Notes: generated by a model not told the origin, from the sequence alone. Counted from the first letter of the stretch, positions 40,157 to 49,468 are shown. The stretch is DNA of 64,000 bases from an archaeon (GCA_029258795.1 JAPDKB010000008.1:62001-126000); one strand, 5' to 3'. Program-made: numbers and translations.

Positions 40157-41080
40157 TTGCATGCAAAAAGTGTGGTGAGCGCAAAGGACTTCACAAAGAG
40201 CTGGCTGGTTGATTTCTTTTCCTTGGTTTCGCGTGTGAAGAACAACATGGATGCGTTCAGAAACAAGCTTGATGGGAAGCTCGCTGCCCTTCTGTTCTTC
40301 GAGCCATCAACCAGAACTCACGAAAGTTTTAGAGTGGCTGCATTGAATTTGGGTATGGACATATGCGGGTTTGCCGATCCCAAAGCGAGTTCTGTGGCAA
40401 AGGGCGAGTCCTTGATGGACACTGTGAAAATGTTCGTTGGATATGGAGTTGATGTAATAATAATGAGACACGGGAAGGCAGGAGCAGTAAGATATATAGC
40501 TGAGAGAGTCAACATTCCTGTGATAAACGCTGGAGATGACAGTAATGAGCATCCCACACAGGCGTTGCTCGATACCTACACCATTCATGAAGCTTTCGGC
40601 AAAATCGACGGGCTTAAGGTCGGGATGATAGGTGACCTCCGCTACGGAAGGACGGTGCCTTCATTGGCTTACGCTCTGTCCAATTTCGATGTGGAGATGC
40701 ATTTCATAGCTCCTCCAGCCCTGATGCTCAGGGAGCACGTGCGCATGTTTCTGGAGGAGAGAGGCGCAGATTTTCACGAGCATGATGTTTCATCTCTTTC
40801 CTCCATTCTGCCAGAGCTTGATGTGCTTTATGTAACGAGAATTCAGAAGGAGAGGATACCTGATGAGATGGAATACGAGAAGGTAAGGAGGAGTTACACT
40901 GTAACGCGGGAACTGCTGAAAAATGCCAAGGAGAGCTTGATTGTTATGCACCCATTGCCCAGAGTTGATGAGATAAGGTCAGAGGTTGATGGGACAAAGC
41001 ACGCTCTTTACTTCAGGCAGGCATCCAACGGCATGTATGTCAGGATGGCTCTCCTGTATTCCATCCTAAAGGAGGGATAG
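40157..41080 (+). CDS. pyrB: Aspartate carbamoyltransferase catalytic subunit
   Basis: A 307-residue ATCase that condenses carbamoyl phosphate and aspartate in pyrimidine synthesis. Motifs: FFEPSTRTHESFRVAALNLG (carbamoyl-phosphate site), SVAKGESLMDT, NAGDDSNEHPTQALLDTYTI and a late HPLPRVDEI. The start is TTG 40157, after a weak GAGG; an ATG at 40161 is out of frame. It is followed 1 bp later by pyrI, the usual archaeal pair. Confidence 0.96.
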   Translation: MHAKSVVSAKDFTKSWLVDFFSLVSRVKNNMDAFRNKLDGKLAALLFFEPSTRTHESFRVAALNLGMDICGFADPKASSVAKGESLMDTVKMFVGYGVDVIIMRHGKAGAVRYIAERVNIPVINAGDDSNEHPTQALLDTYTIHEAFGKIDGLKVGMIGDLRYGRTVPSLAYALSNFDVEMHFIAPPALMLREHVRMFLEERGADFHEHDVSSLSSILPELDVLYVTRIQKERIPDEMEYEKVRRSYTVTRELLKNAKESLIVMHPLPRVDEIRSEVDGTKHALYFRQASNGMYVRMALLYSILKEG

Positions 41081-41081
41081 G

Positions 41082-41564
41082 ATGAAGGATGGTGAGTTAC
41101 TTGTAAGGAAGATAAATGAGGGTGTGGTGATAGACCACATAAGAGTGGGGAGAGGTAAGATTATTTTGAGCATGCTCGGCGTGGATGAGAAGTACAGGTT
41201 CGTGCTGGTTTCGAATGTTGAAAGCAGGAAGCTCGGCAGAAAAGATCTCATAAAGGTGGAGGGCTGGTTTCCGAAAAAGGAGGAGATGGAGATAATAGCC
41301 CTGGTTTCGGGAGAGGTCACCATAAACATAGTGAAGAATAATGAAGTTGTGGAAAAGTTCAAGGTGAGTCCTCCTTCAAGGGTGGAGGGCTTTGTCAAAT
41401 GCAGGAACCCTAGATGCATAACCAACGATGAGAGGGAAAAGGAGTTTGTGAAACCTTTACTGGAGAAGGTAAGTGGCTCGCCCCTCATTTATTCATGTCA
41501 TTATTGCGACGTCAGGATGGATGAGAGTGAGATTCTGCGCAACCTCACAGTTTCAGGGAGGTGA
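41082..41564 (+). CDS. pyrI: Aspartate carbamoyltransferase regulatory subunit
   Basis: A 160-residue PyrI. The allosteric domain (LLVRKINEGVVIDHIRVGRG, LVSNVESRKLGRKDLIKVEG) binds nucleotides; the zinc domain carries VKCRNPRCITN and YSCHYCDVRM, four Cys that bind one zinc and contact PyrB. It starts 1 bp after pyrB ends, so the two are co-expressed for a holoenzyme. The last 20 bp overlap the convergent R15P isomerase gene. Confidence 0.95.
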   Translation: MKDGELLVRKINEGVVIDHIRVGRGKIILSMLGVDEKYRFVLVSNVESRKLGRKDLIKVEGWFPKKEEMEIIALVSGEVTINIVKNNEVVEKFKVSPPSRVEGFVKCRNPRCITNDEREKEFVKPLLEKVSGSPLIYSCHYCDVRMDESEILRNLTVSGR

Positions 41565-42402
41565 GCAGTTTTCTTGCTTCACCCCACCTCCTCGCTTTTC
41601 CGAAAGCGGAAAGGTAAGCGGTCACATATTTCCATGGTGTGCAATCGAAGGCAGGATTCAAAATTTCCACATTCTTTCCTAACTCCTTCGGGTTTATTAT
41701 TTCGGCAGGAGACCTCATCTCTATCTCCAGCTTCTCAATCCTTTTGTCAACCTTCAGAACATCTCCCACAAAGTAACATGGCTTCCTTATCTCTTTTGCA
41801 AAGACCGCCATCATGCACGTGCCCACCTTGTTATATATCCCCTCCCTCCTTACGGCATCACACCCGAACATGAACTTGGTGATCTCATCCTTAAAATGAC
41901 TCAAAGCTGTGTCCACCACGTAAATCACTTTGATGCCTGCTTCGCTCAACTCTCTCGCTGTTATGATGCCCTGCATTTTGGGTCGGGTTTCCGTCACGAT
42001 GACGGTAAATTCCTTGCCCTGCTTTCTCGCCTCCTTGAGAAGGGCTACGAGTTCGCTTGAATGGCAGTGTGTAGCAATAACCTCTCCATTTTTTATTATG
42101 TGGTGCCACTCCTTCCCAATGTTTTGTGCTACGTTTTTCAGGTAGGAAATCAGCTTTTCAACATCCTCCAGCTTTTCTGCTTTTTTTGCCAGCTTCATCG
42201 CGTTGTAAAGCACGGATTGTGTGGGTCTCAATGCTGCAAGTTCATCCGCAAGTTTGGAAAAACCTTCATCAAAGCTATGGATGGAAGCGTAGTCCCTGAG
42301 AAGCTGGAGGCATGCAATTGTTATGTTTCTCGCGCCCTGAATCTTCAGCTCTTTGATGTCGTGCACCACCACTCTTACCTTTTTTCTGAGCTTCTCGTCC
42401 AT
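41545..42402 (-). CDS. Ribose-1,5-bisphosphate isomerase (eIF2B-alpha-like)
   Basis: A 285-residue member of the eIF2B/MtnA-related family. Conserved stretches: VATHCHSSELVALLKEARKQ, TETRPKMQGIITARELSEAG, VVDTALSHFKDEI, MFGCDAVRREGIYNKVGTCM and CYFVGDVLKVDKR. The Cys and Asp in GCDAVRREG fit the catalytic pair of R15P isomerase rather than a translation factor. In archaea it converts ribose 1,5-bisphosphate to RuBP in the AMP/nucleoside degradation pathway, together with AMP phosphorylase and type III RuBisCO, neither of which is in this window. It is divergent from a phosphoribosyltransferase. Confidence 0.85.
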   Translation of the reverse strand: MDEKLRKKVRVVVHDIKELKIQGARNITIACLQLLRDYASIHSFDEGFSKLADELAALRPTQSVLYNAMKLAKKAEKLEDVEKLISYLKNVAQNIGKEWHHIIKNGEVIATHCHSSELVALLKEARKQGKEFTVIVTETRPKMQGIITARELSEAGIKVIYVVDTALSHFKDEITKFMFGCDAVRREGIYNKVGTCMMAVFAKEIRKPCYFVGDVLKVDKRIEKLEIEMRSPAEIINPKELGKNVEILNPAFDCTPWKYVTAYLSAFGKARRWGEARKLLTSLKL

Positions 42403-42447
42403 GTTTTTTCATTGTGGTGAAATCAAAATATAAAGAATTGCGGTAAA

Positions 42448-43098
42448 ATGATGATTATGGTTATATTCAAGGACAGGGCGGAAGCGGGGAGGATGCTTGC
42501 TGAGAAGCTTTCGGAGTATAAGGGTAGGGAGGACGCTGTTGTCTGCGGGATAACGAGAGGGGGTGTCGTTGTGGCTGCTGAAGTAGCAAGAATTCTTTCT
42601 CTTCCGCTTTTGCCCGTGGTAATGAAAAAGATAGGAGCACCCTTTAACAAAGAATTTGCGATAGGTAGTGTGGATGCTGATGGAAACGTTTATCTGAGCG
42701 ATGAAGCTATGATGATCACCTCTTCCAACTACATTGAGGAGGAAGCGGAGAGGTTGAGGGATGAGATCAAGGAAAAGCTGGAGTATTATGGTGTGAAGGG
42801 GGAGGTTGTGGAAAGGATGGCGAAGGGGAAGGTCTGTATAGTGGTGGATGACGGTGTTGCCACCGGCCTCACAACGGTTGGTGCATCCAATTATCTCAAA
42901 AGAAAAGGCGCCAAAAAAGTTGTTCTTGCGGTGCCGGTTGCTCCTGCGGAAAGTGCGGACAAGCTGAAAGAGCATTTTGATGAGGTTGTTGTGGTGCATG
43001 CGCCCCAACAATTCTATGCAGTCAGCCAGTTTTACAGGAACTTCGAGCAGGTGAGTGATGAAGAAGTTAGAAGGATTCTTGAGGAACTGAAGTCATGA
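42448..43098 (+). CDS. Phosphoribosyltransferase (COG1926-type)
   Basis: A 216-residue type I PRTase fold. The PRPP loop is [17 protein letters not shown] (about 129-145); [16 protein letters not shown] near residue 33 holds the N-terminal phosphate loop, and a hood region ([20 protein letters not shown]) is typical of predicted PRTases of this group. ATG triplets at 42448, 42451 and 42457 are possible starts ([14 protein letters not shown]). Base specificity is unknown. It shares a 45-bp promoter region with the R15P isomerase gene, suggesting a purine-salvage link. Confidence 0.83.
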   Translation: MMIMVIFKDRAEAGRMLAEKLSEYKGREDAVVCGITRGGVVVAAEVARILSLPLLPVVMKKIGAPFNKEFAIGSVDADGNVYLSDEAMMITSSNYIEEEAERLRDEIKEKLEYYGVKGEVVERMAKGKVCIVVDDGVATGLTTVGASNYLKRKGAKKVVLAVPVAPAESADKLKEHFDEVVVVHAPQQFYAVSQFYRNFEQVSDEEVRRILEELKS

Positions 43099-44115
43099 GA
43101 ACGAAAATAGGGTTTTCTGTGCTTTTGCCTTCTCAGCTTCCTCAAGCTTGGCGAGAGCATTCTCTACCCTTTCCTGCGAGAACTCGTGCTCATCAACCAG
43201 AATCTTGATTATCTTTTCTTTATCAAGCTGTGGAAACTCTATCTCAACATCCTCTACCGGAGGGTTCATGAAAAATTCAAAGATTGCGTGGGGGTCAACA
43301 TCATGCTCCCATTTAACATGGATGAGGATGCGATCCAGCGTTCTGTAGGTTTTCACAAGCTGCAATGCTTTTTTCGGTCCTATGCCTTTCACGCCTTCAG
43401 GATTGTAGTCCGTTCCGATAAGAATTCCCATTATTATGAGCTCTTCCCTGCTTATTTTCAACGTGTTGAGCACCTCCTCCAGCTCTATGAGCTCGGGATG
43501 CACCTCCTTGTAGTAAGGCTTGCCCGGAACCTTCCTCTTACCCGTTATGTTCAGATTTCTGACAAGCCTCGGAGAGCCAAAAAGCAAGGAATCCATGTCT
43601 TGGCTCACGGAAGCGTATGCCTGACCCTTCCTCACGAGGTGTGCGGCTTGCGCTTCCCCCTCAGACGGGGCCTGCACAACCGCTATGCCCATGGCCTGCA
43701 GAAGCTCCTTCGATTCCTTCACCATCTCTTCATCCAAACTTACGGCTGCCTGCGCGTATTTCCTAGCTTCCTCCAGATCTCCTGCTTCCAGAGCTTCCTT
43801 CCATTTCTGTGCGGCTTCCTGCCTTATTCTCTCCCTCTCCTCTATCGTTTTTTCCTTGAAGGTTGGTTTCTCTCCGTCGAACACATAAACCAGCTTCAAA
43901 CCCTTCTCAAGCAAATTAACATTTCTGTAGAACAGGCCGGAAAGATGGGATGTTATGCGCCCTTTAGAATCTTTTAGTGGTGTGCCGTCAGCCTGCCTTA
44001 TTATGCTGAGAAATTGATAGATTGCGTTGAAGGCATCAACAGCCAGAACCTTGTGGGCAAGATCCTCGATCTTTATCTCTCTCTTCGGCACGATCTCGCT
44101 TATTTTGACGCCCAT
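43093..44115 (-). CDS. fen: Flap endonuclease 1
   Basis: A 340-residue FEN1, which removes 5' flaps in Okazaki-fragment maturation and repair. Catalytic acidic motifs: [12 protein letters not shown] (N-terminal), [35 protein letters not shown] and [20 protein letters not shown]. The helical arch lies at about 95-130. The end [11 protein letters not shown] is a PCNA-interacting (PIP-like) motif. The ATG at 44115 lies downstream of an 18-bp palindrome. Its 3' end overlaps the PRTase gene by 6 bp. Confidence 0.97.
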   Translation of the reverse strand: MGVKISEIVPKREIKIEDLAHKVLAVDAFNAIYQFLSIIRQADGTPLKDSKGRITSHLSGLFYRNVNLLEKGLKLVYVFDGEKPTFKEKTIEERERIRQEAAQKWKEALEAGDLEEARKYAQAAVSLDEEMVKESKELLQAMGIAVVQAPSEGEAQAAHLVRKGQAYASVSQDMDSLLFGSPRLVRNLNITGKRKVPGKPYYKEVHPELIELEEVLNTLKISREELIIMGILIGTDYNPEGVKGIGPKKALQLVKTYRTLDRILIHVKWEHDVDPHAIFEFFMNPPVEDVEIEFPQLDKEKIIKILVDEHEFSQERVENALAKLEEAEKAKAQKTLFSFS

Positions 44116-44141
44116 GAATTAAGTGTGGGAAGGAAAGATTT

Positions 44142-44159
44142 AAATGAGAATTCTCATTT
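44142..44159. promoter_or_regulatory. Perfect 18-bp palindrome upstream of FEN1
   Basis: AAATGAGAATTCTCATTT is perfectly self-complementary and ends at the last base of the neighbouring surface-protein gene. On the minus strand it merges into CATTTAAATC, the probable TATA region of fen, 27-44 bp before its ATG. It may be an operator for a dimeric repressor or a weak terminator hairpin. Confidence 0.4.
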
Positions 44160-45403
44160 CAGGCGGGACAGGAATAGGCAAGAGCAACATAGTCCCCTGT
44201 GGTCACAGGCTGGTTATTTGAATCTGCAAAGGTTATGTCGGTAAAGGCTGATTCTAATGTTGCGGATAGGGTTGCGCAGTTTCCAACTTTAGTGGTAGAA
44301 TATATTGCCTCACGTATGCAGTGTTTTGTTGTGGCATCGTATATTGGATGGTCAGCAGGACAGTAAACACAAACATTATCCACATCGTCTTCCTGAATGA
44401 AAACTTCTCCAGCTTCAGTGGGTGGGCAGCGGGGTGTTTTGTAGCACACTTTATCTTCTTTGTCGAATTTCGGATAATCAGATGGGCATTTATAACATTT
44501 TCCATTAAGTGCTACATACCCATTTGGGCAGCACCAATATCTCTCTCCTATGTTCGTGGTAAAACTTCCGTCACAATAATATCCGGACGGACAATAAATA
44601 TAGAGATAACCAAAAAATGATGGGTCTTCTATTTTAAAACATATTTCCGCACCACTCGGTACACAACCTGGTGCACCACAGGAAGGTGATCGTAAGGCAT
44701 TTACAATATCAGAAGGGTTCATGTCGTTCCTAGATTTCGTGATCCTCGGTACGGGATCTGCCCCTATAATTAGTTTTGTGGGAGGATTGGCTCCAAAATC
44801 GCACACCGTTATCTTCACATTACAACCTGCCTTTGGAAGAGAAAGAGGTATAGTCGATATTCCCGCATTTGAGCCATCATCCTTGAAAATTATCACACCC
44901 TGCAACGGCATGCTTCCGCCTGTTGTTCCTCCTGCGGCAAGTAGATCAGCCGCATCATAACCATCAAGCTTATCGGCATTCAATCCAGTAGATACATCCC
45001 CGCTCGCGTCAATTGTCACAGTGCCACCGTTCAAAATCAGGTTTCCGCTCGAGTCTTCTCGGACGGATGAAGAGGTGAGAGTGTCCGGATCATCCCACTT
45101 GGCGAGGAAGTTTGATGTGCCAGAACCATCGATACCGGAGGTGCCTGCGGGTATTGACGAGCACACCTTACCTGACGCGTCAAAACCAGAAACAAAGCTA
45201 CCTGTGGGGCACGCGCCCAGTGAGCTCCAGTTGATCACGTTCGCTGCTATTTTTTCGCCATCAGGGGAGATTGGTTGGCCGTTTCTTGTGAGTATTTCAT
45301 CTAGGTAGTGGTATACTTGGGAATGAGAAGCGTTTACGATCACAACAACGACTGAAAGAATTACGATACTAGAAATGAACAACAAACGATCATATCTCAT
45401 CAT
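44159..45403 (-). CDS. Secreted Cys-rich surface protein with tail-fibre-like module, 414 aa
   Basis: A signal peptide or anchor (LLFISSIVILSVVVVIV) is followed by SHSQVYHYLDEILTRNGQPI, a module with VREDSSGNLILNGGTVTIDA and GLNADKLDGYDAADLLAAG, a pattern common in phage tail fibres and adhesins. The C-terminal half (about 200-414) is Cys-rich (CPSGYYCDGSF, RYWCCPNGYVALNGKCYKC, CPPTEAG, CVYCPADHPIYDAT), so it probably has many disulfides or EGF-like knots. It is likely exported and displayed. A decayed paralogue lies at 46892-47792. The signal peptidase gene upstream (25 bp) may process it. Confidence 0.75.
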   Translation of the reverse strand: MMRYDRLLFISSIVILSVVVVIVNASHSQVYHYLDEILTRNGQPISPDGEKIAANVINWSSLGACPTGSFVSGFDASGKVCSSIPAGTSGIDGSGTSNFLAKWDDPDTLTSSSVREDSSGNLILNGGTVTIDASGDVSTGLNADKLDGYDAADLLAAGGTTGGSMPLQGVIIFKDDGSNAGISTIPLSLPKAGCNVKITVCDFGANPPTKLIIGADPVPRITKSRNDMNPSDIVNALRSPSCGAPGCVPSGAEICFKIEDPSFFGYLYIYCPSGYYCDGSFTTNIGERYWCCPNGYVALNGKCYKCPSDYPKFDKEDKVCYKTPRCPPTEAGEVFIQEDDVDNVCVYCPADHPIYDATTKHCIREAIYSTTKVGNCATLSATLESAFTDITFADSNNQPVTTGDYVALAYSCPA

Positions 45404-45428
45404 GTTGGTTTAATCTTGCTCTGTGAAA

Positions 45429-46016
45429 TTATATATGTTTTTTCATCTCCCTCCATTCTTCAAAAGTCAGGACTTTCCCCACAATGTGCCCTCTGCTTAT
45501 GTAGCCAAAGAAGCGGGAATCGAAGGAATCCTCTTCATTCACCTCTTCTCCAAGCACCAGAAAGCTGTTGGCAGGAATTTTTCCGTTCTGTAAAGGAATG
45601 CTCAAAATCTTCTTTGCTCTCTCCGAGAACACATATGGCTGGTTGTTGCTGTTCCGGAGCAGGTTTCCGTTCAGGAACAGGTGAACTCCCTCGAATCTCA
45701 CTTCATCTCCCGGCAAGCCGACAATCCTCTTAACGAAAATCTCAGTTCTTGTCTTGAACTTTATGGCCACGATATCCCCTCTCCTTACAGGATTGCAGTC
45801 ATAATAACCACGCAGCAAAACCACTTCCTGTCCGTTCATTAAAACTGGTTGCAGGGATGTTCCTCTCACCCTGTGTTCCTCAGCCGTCACACAACTCATA
45901 TTGATGCTTGTCCAGCTATCCGCACTATTTTGTGGCTTTCCGTGCAGGACGTAAGTAAAGGTAAACCACGCAGTCATAACCAGCAGCAAAATTGCAACGA
46001 TAATTTTCAATCTCAT
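45429..46016 (-). CDS. Signal peptidase I with Ser/Lys-type active site
   Basis: A 195-residue S26 protease: one N-terminal helix (IIVAILLLVMTAWFTFTYVL), the Ser motif VRGTSLQPVLMNGQ, the Lys box FVKRIVGLPGDEV and the closing DSRFFGYISRGHIVG. Archaeal Sec11-type enzymes use Ser/His instead of Ser/Lys; the KRIVGLPGDE box here is the bacterial LepB kind. This suggests transfer from bacteria or a specialised peptidase for the neighbouring surface proteins. A pair of Cys (MSCVT, YYDCNPV) could form a disulfide outside the membrane. Confidence 0.85.
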   Translation of the reverse strand: MRLKIIVAILLLVMTAWFTFTYVLHGKPQNSADSWTSINMSCVTAEEHRVRGTSLQPVLMNGQEVVLLRGYYDCNPVRRGDIVAIKFKTRTEIFVKRIVGLPGDEVRFEGVHLFLNGNLLRNSNNQPYVFSERAKKILSIPLQNGKIPANSFLVLGEEVNEEDSFDSRFFGYISRGHIVGKVLTFEEWREMKKHI

Positions 46017-46061
46017 TGTTTTGAAATAGCGGGTTAAAACGATAAAAAAGTTGTCAACCAG

Positions 46062-46502
46062 ATGAGTTCCATGATGGATGTTAAAAGGAAAAAGCGGTAT
46101 GAGCAGAAACTCGACGAGCTTATCGACAGGCTGGAGTTCATACAGGAAAACCTGCCAGCCAAGAGAGAATTTCTGGAAAACAGGATAATCAGGAAAGCAC
46201 TCTACAAAGAGTTTCAGGAAGCCGTGGAGATCGTTTCTGATATAGCAGCCATGATGGTGAAGGATAACGGGAAACTTGTGAAGGATGACTACTCAAACCT
46301 GGAAGCTTCGGCCAAAATTTTGGGACTGAAGGGAACAACGGTTGAACTCCTGAAGCGTGCTCACGGCTTGAGAAATGTGCTCGTGCACGAGTACAACGGT
46401 ATAGTGGATGAGATGGCCTATGATGCTATAAGGGAAGTTTTACCTGCAATTGAGACATTTTTCAAAAGGGTGGAAGAATGGTTGAGGAGCTGGAAAAGCT
46501 GA
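46062..46502 (+). CDS. hepT: HepT-type RNase toxin (HEPN, DUF86)
   Basis: A 146-residue HEPN protein. The RNase/AMPylation motif R-x4-6-H-x-Y is seen as RNVLVHEY (about 112-119). Helical throughout; KLDELIDRLEFIQENLPAKR starts the fold. It is followed with a 25-bp overlap by the MntA-like nucleotidyltransferase, the typical order for HepT/MntA pairs, in which the antitoxin AMPylates the Tyr of the toxin's R-x-H-x-Y motif. Confidence 0.88.
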   Translation: MSSMMDVKRKKRYEQKLDELIDRLEFIQENLPAKREFLENRIIRKALYKEFQEAVEIVSDIAAMMVKDNGKLVKDDYSNLEASAKILGLKGTTVELLKRAHGLRNVLVHEYNGIVDEMAYDAIREVLPAIETFFKRVEEWLRSWKS

Positions 46503-46867
46503 AGGAGAAAATTGCAAATGACTTCTCGTTCCTGCTGAACGATGTGCTGGGCGTAATCCTTTTCGGTTCGGTCGTGATGAACAAGAGCACACCCCGCTCC
46601 GATATAGATGTGTGTGTGGTCGTCGGCACAACATCCAAAAGTGAGGTCAAGAGGATATTCGATAACATTCTCAGCTCTGGTGTCACGCAGCGATACGATG
46701 TGAAAATATTTGAAATGCTTCCGCTCCACCTGAAAGGAGAAGTGCTGGAGAATGGAGTAATTGTTGCAAGCAAGGATGAGAGAGAACTGAGCTACTACCT
46801 CCATAAGTACAGAAAGATGTGGCAGGATCATGAAATCAAGATGAAGAAGCTCGGAATAAAACCATGA
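46478..46867 (+). CDS. mntA: MntA-type nucleotidyltransferase antitoxin
   Basis: A 129-residue minimal nucleotidyltransferase: GVILFGSVVMNKSTPRSDID is the G-S-x10-D-x-D active site (about 24-43), with a third acidic residue expected in YDVKIFEM. It is paired with HepT just upstream by 25 bp overlap. In characterised systems MntA adds AMP to HepT and neutralises its RNase activity. The length is normal for the family. It ends 25 bp before the decayed surface-protein gene. Confidence 0.88.
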   Translation: MVEELEKLKEKIANDFSFLLNDVLGVILFGSVVMNKSTPRSDIDVCVVVGTTSKSEVKRIFDNILSSGVTQRYDVKIFEMLPLHLKGEVLENGVIVASKDERELSYYLHKYRKMWQDHEIKMKKLGIKP

Positions 46868-46891
46868 AAGAAATCCCACATGATAATTTTT

Positions 46892-47792
46892 TTAGCGATA
46901 CCAGCAATACACTGTATGATACACACTTTCTGTTGCTGCACTAGAACACGACCGCTGAAATTCTATGTTTCTGGTGCTCGGATCCACAAAAAGTGTGAAC
47001 ACGTAAAAACCCCAGCCGTAACAATATTCCTGTGTGTCCACTTTATTCACATAAGTGAATCCGTTACCTGAAAAAGTAATCAGATCAGTAGCCGAAAAGA
47101 TAACGTATTTCCCACACTTGATGTGAAGAGTACAACTGCTACCATCATTAGCCGTTGTAGTATAAATGAACAATCCCGTTCCAGCACCAGGGTTAATACA
47201 GCAAATTAGTTGTTTTGCAGCCGAAGGTAACGCCCCAATGACCTTTGTTCCTGTTTCAGTTCCGCTAAAACTTGCACTCCCAAGAAGTTTCCATGGAGTC
47301 GATACATCGGCAAATGGATGATCGTAACAGGAGGTTGCTGGAGTTCCAGCAGCAAGCAAGTCACTTGCCTCATACCCATCAAGCTTGTCGGCATTTAAGC
47401 CAGAAGAAATCCCTCCGCTTGAATTTATTGTTACAGTGCCGCCGTTTAAAATCAGGTTTCCTTCTGAGTCCTCTCGAACGGATGAAGATATCAGCGTATC
47501 TGAATCACTCCATTTAGCCATGAAGTTTGAAGTGCCTGAGCCATCAACCGGTGGGAGGGAGCCATATTTTGCCCTGCGAATTAAATCCGGATACGAAGCT
47601 TCCGGAGGGGCATGTGCCTAAAGAGCTCCAGTTGATCACGCTTGAAGTTATTGTTTCTCCGTTGGCGGAGATGGGTTTTCCGCTTTTTGTTATTATTTCG
47701 TCGAGGTAGTGGTAGACTTAGGGGTGGGAGAAGTTTGTGACAGCCATGACAGTAAGTGCTGTAGCTAATATCCACATTAACGTTTTTTTCAT
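46892..47792 (-). pseudogene. Decayed paralogue of the 414-aa surface protein
   Basis: Starting at ATG 47792 the frame reads a signal peptide (MKKTLMWILATALTVMAVTN), then SHP, then TAA (47718-47720) where the intact paralogue has CAA (Gln) in SHSQVYHYLDE. The frame continues VYHYLDEIITKSGKPISANG to about GKIW and then shifts near 47540-47555. The rest is open from 47521 to 46892 (SSSVREDSEGNLILNGG, GLNADKLDGYEASDLLAAG) and ends in a Cys-containing beta domain unlike that of the paralogue. The nonsense and frameshift together mean no full product, though the last 209 codons could still be translated. Confidence 0.8.
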
Positions 47793-47850
47793 GATCTTTT
47801 TCCTGAGTTAGAAAGTTATATAATTTACGTCCCGGGTACGATGCAAAATT

Positions 47851-49404
47851 TCACTTTTCCTTCAACCCCTCCTCCGTTACCTCTCCCACCACATCATCCT
47901 CCAGCTTTTTGCCTGTTTTCTTCTCCCACTCCTCCACGCTCATACCGTACTGTTCGTTTATCTTATCCCTGTAAACCTCGGGGAACACGTTGTAAGTACA
48001 GAATGGGATTATCCTGCCGTCGGGAGTGGCATAATGAATGCAGCACCTCTTGACACGCTCTATATCATAGTTGTAGGGATCCTGAAAGTGCATCATACCT
48101 ATGAAAAGGGCTTTCCAGTGGAACTCTCCCAAGCTGGAGTAGTCAGCGTTCCTGAAAATATCGGTCAGTATCTTCTTTATATCCATCCCTTTCGGCGCTT
48201 TCTCCTGATCAACAACTTTATTCAGCCCCGCTATCAGCTTGGCAAGAGCTTTGGCTTTTCCTATCTTACTCTGCAAATTCTCCTGAGCCATTGAGTTGAG
48301 CAGGGTGATGAAGCCCGGCACATCTATGAAATCAGTTATGGGTATAATGCCACGTGAATCATCAAGGAAAATGTATGTAGCCATACCGCAGTGTGGATGG
48401 GTGGTGAACTCAACCTGAGGCGCTCCTTTCACAGCTTCGACAAATCTTGAGACGGGCACTACCGTTGGTACGGGATAGAAGGCATTGGCTGGAATCTTTC
48501 CGTTTGTTTGTTCTTCAATCCCATGAATGACATCGGGAATTGTGATGCGCATCTTCTCCCTCATCTTTGCGGGCATGCTCCCCACGAACGAAACGGGCTG
48601 GAAGTTCACACCTCTAACTATGTCTATGTTCTTAACGGCAAACTCGATTATCGCCCCGAGCTCGTGATCGTTAACTCCTTTTATCACAGTTGGTACAAGC
48701 ACCACAGGCATCTTCGCATCTCTCAGAGCATCAAGAATGGCGGGAATGTATTTGTGGTTTTTGGGGTTTGTCTTTTCAGTCACACCGTCAAAGCTCAGAT
48801 AAACCACGTTAACTCCAGCCTTCCTGAACTCTTTTGCAAGTTCTGGTTCTCTCGCAAATCTCAAGCCATTCGTGTTTAGCTGGATGTGAGAAAAGCCAAG
48901 CTTTTTGGCTTCCTTAACGATCTCTATCATATCATCTCTCATCAAAGGTTCTCCGCCCGTGAACTGAACAGCTGGAGTTGGCACTGGTTTGTTTGACCTC
49001 AGAACCTTCAGCATGTCCACTATAACCTCAAAATCGGGCTCGTAAACATAGCCCTGCGCTCCTGCATTTGCGAAACAGTACCAGCATCTCAGGTCACAGC
49101 GGTTGGTCACGAACACATTCGCAAGTACCGTGTGGCTTTTGTGGAAGTTGCACAGTCCGCACGCCCAGGGGCATGCATCCTCACTCGAAGCTTTTATCTT
49201 CGGATTTTCCACTCCTCTTCCATCGTTAGCATACTTCTTTGCCTGCAGGTACATGTAGTAGTCGCTCCAGTAAACTTCCTTGAACTCGCCGTGTTCCTCA
49301 CATCTCTTTATTATGTAAACTTTACCCCCTTCCTCAACTATATCGGCTGAAAGAACACGTTTGCATTCCGGACATACCGACTTGGTCTTGCCTATAATCC
49401 GCAT
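47851..49404 (-). CDS. tes: Tetraether lipid synthase-like radical SAM enzyme (MJ0619/Tes family)
   Basis: A 517-residue radical SAM protein. N-terminal Cys sets (VCPECKRV, KRCEEHGEF, ACPWACGLCNFH) match the extra metal sites of the Tes/GDGT-MAS family; the SAM cluster is CDLRCWYC (about 102-109), followed by FTGGEPLMRDD. Near the C-terminus are HPHCGMATY and RCCIHYATPDGR. The family includes the enzyme joining two archaeol chains into tetraether lipids. This exact member could instead act on another lipid or methyl acceptor. If it is Tes, the cell makes its own tetraether membrane. Single gene. Confidence 0.85.
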   Translation of the reverse strand: MRIIGKTKSVCPECKRVLSADIVEEGGKVYIIKRCEEHGEFKEVYWSDYYMYLQAKKYANDGRGVENPKIKASSEDACPWACGLCNFHKSHTVLANVFVTNRCDLRCWYCFANAGAQGYVYEPDFEVIVDMLKVLRSNKPVPTPAVQFTGGEPLMRDDMIEIVKEAKKLGFSHIQLNTNGLRFAREPELAKEFRKAGVNVVYLSFDGVTEKTNPKNHKYIPAILDALRDAKMPVVLVPTVIKGVNDHELGAIIEFAVKNIDIVRGVNFQPVSFVGSMPAKMREKMRITIPDVIHGIEEQTNGKIPANAFYPVPTVVPVSRFVEAVKGAPQVEFTTHPHCGMATYIFLDDSRGIIPITDFIDVPGFITLLNSMAQENLQSKIGKAKALAKLIAGLNKVVDQEKAPKGMDIKKILTDIFRNADYSSLGEFHWKALFIGMMHFQDPYNYDIERVKRCCIHYATPDGRIIPFCTYNVFPEVYRDKINEQYGMSVEEWEKKTGKKLEDDVVGEVTEEGLKEK

Positions 49405-49468
49405 GGTATCACAGCGTTATTTAATGTGCAGGAAATCTTTAAGTAATTTCCGATAAAGGCAAAAGCCG

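Noticed and set aside
43186-43977. 263-codon frame antisense to FEN1
   Set aside because: FEN1 is unmistakable on the other strand; the antisense product has no motif or ribosome site.
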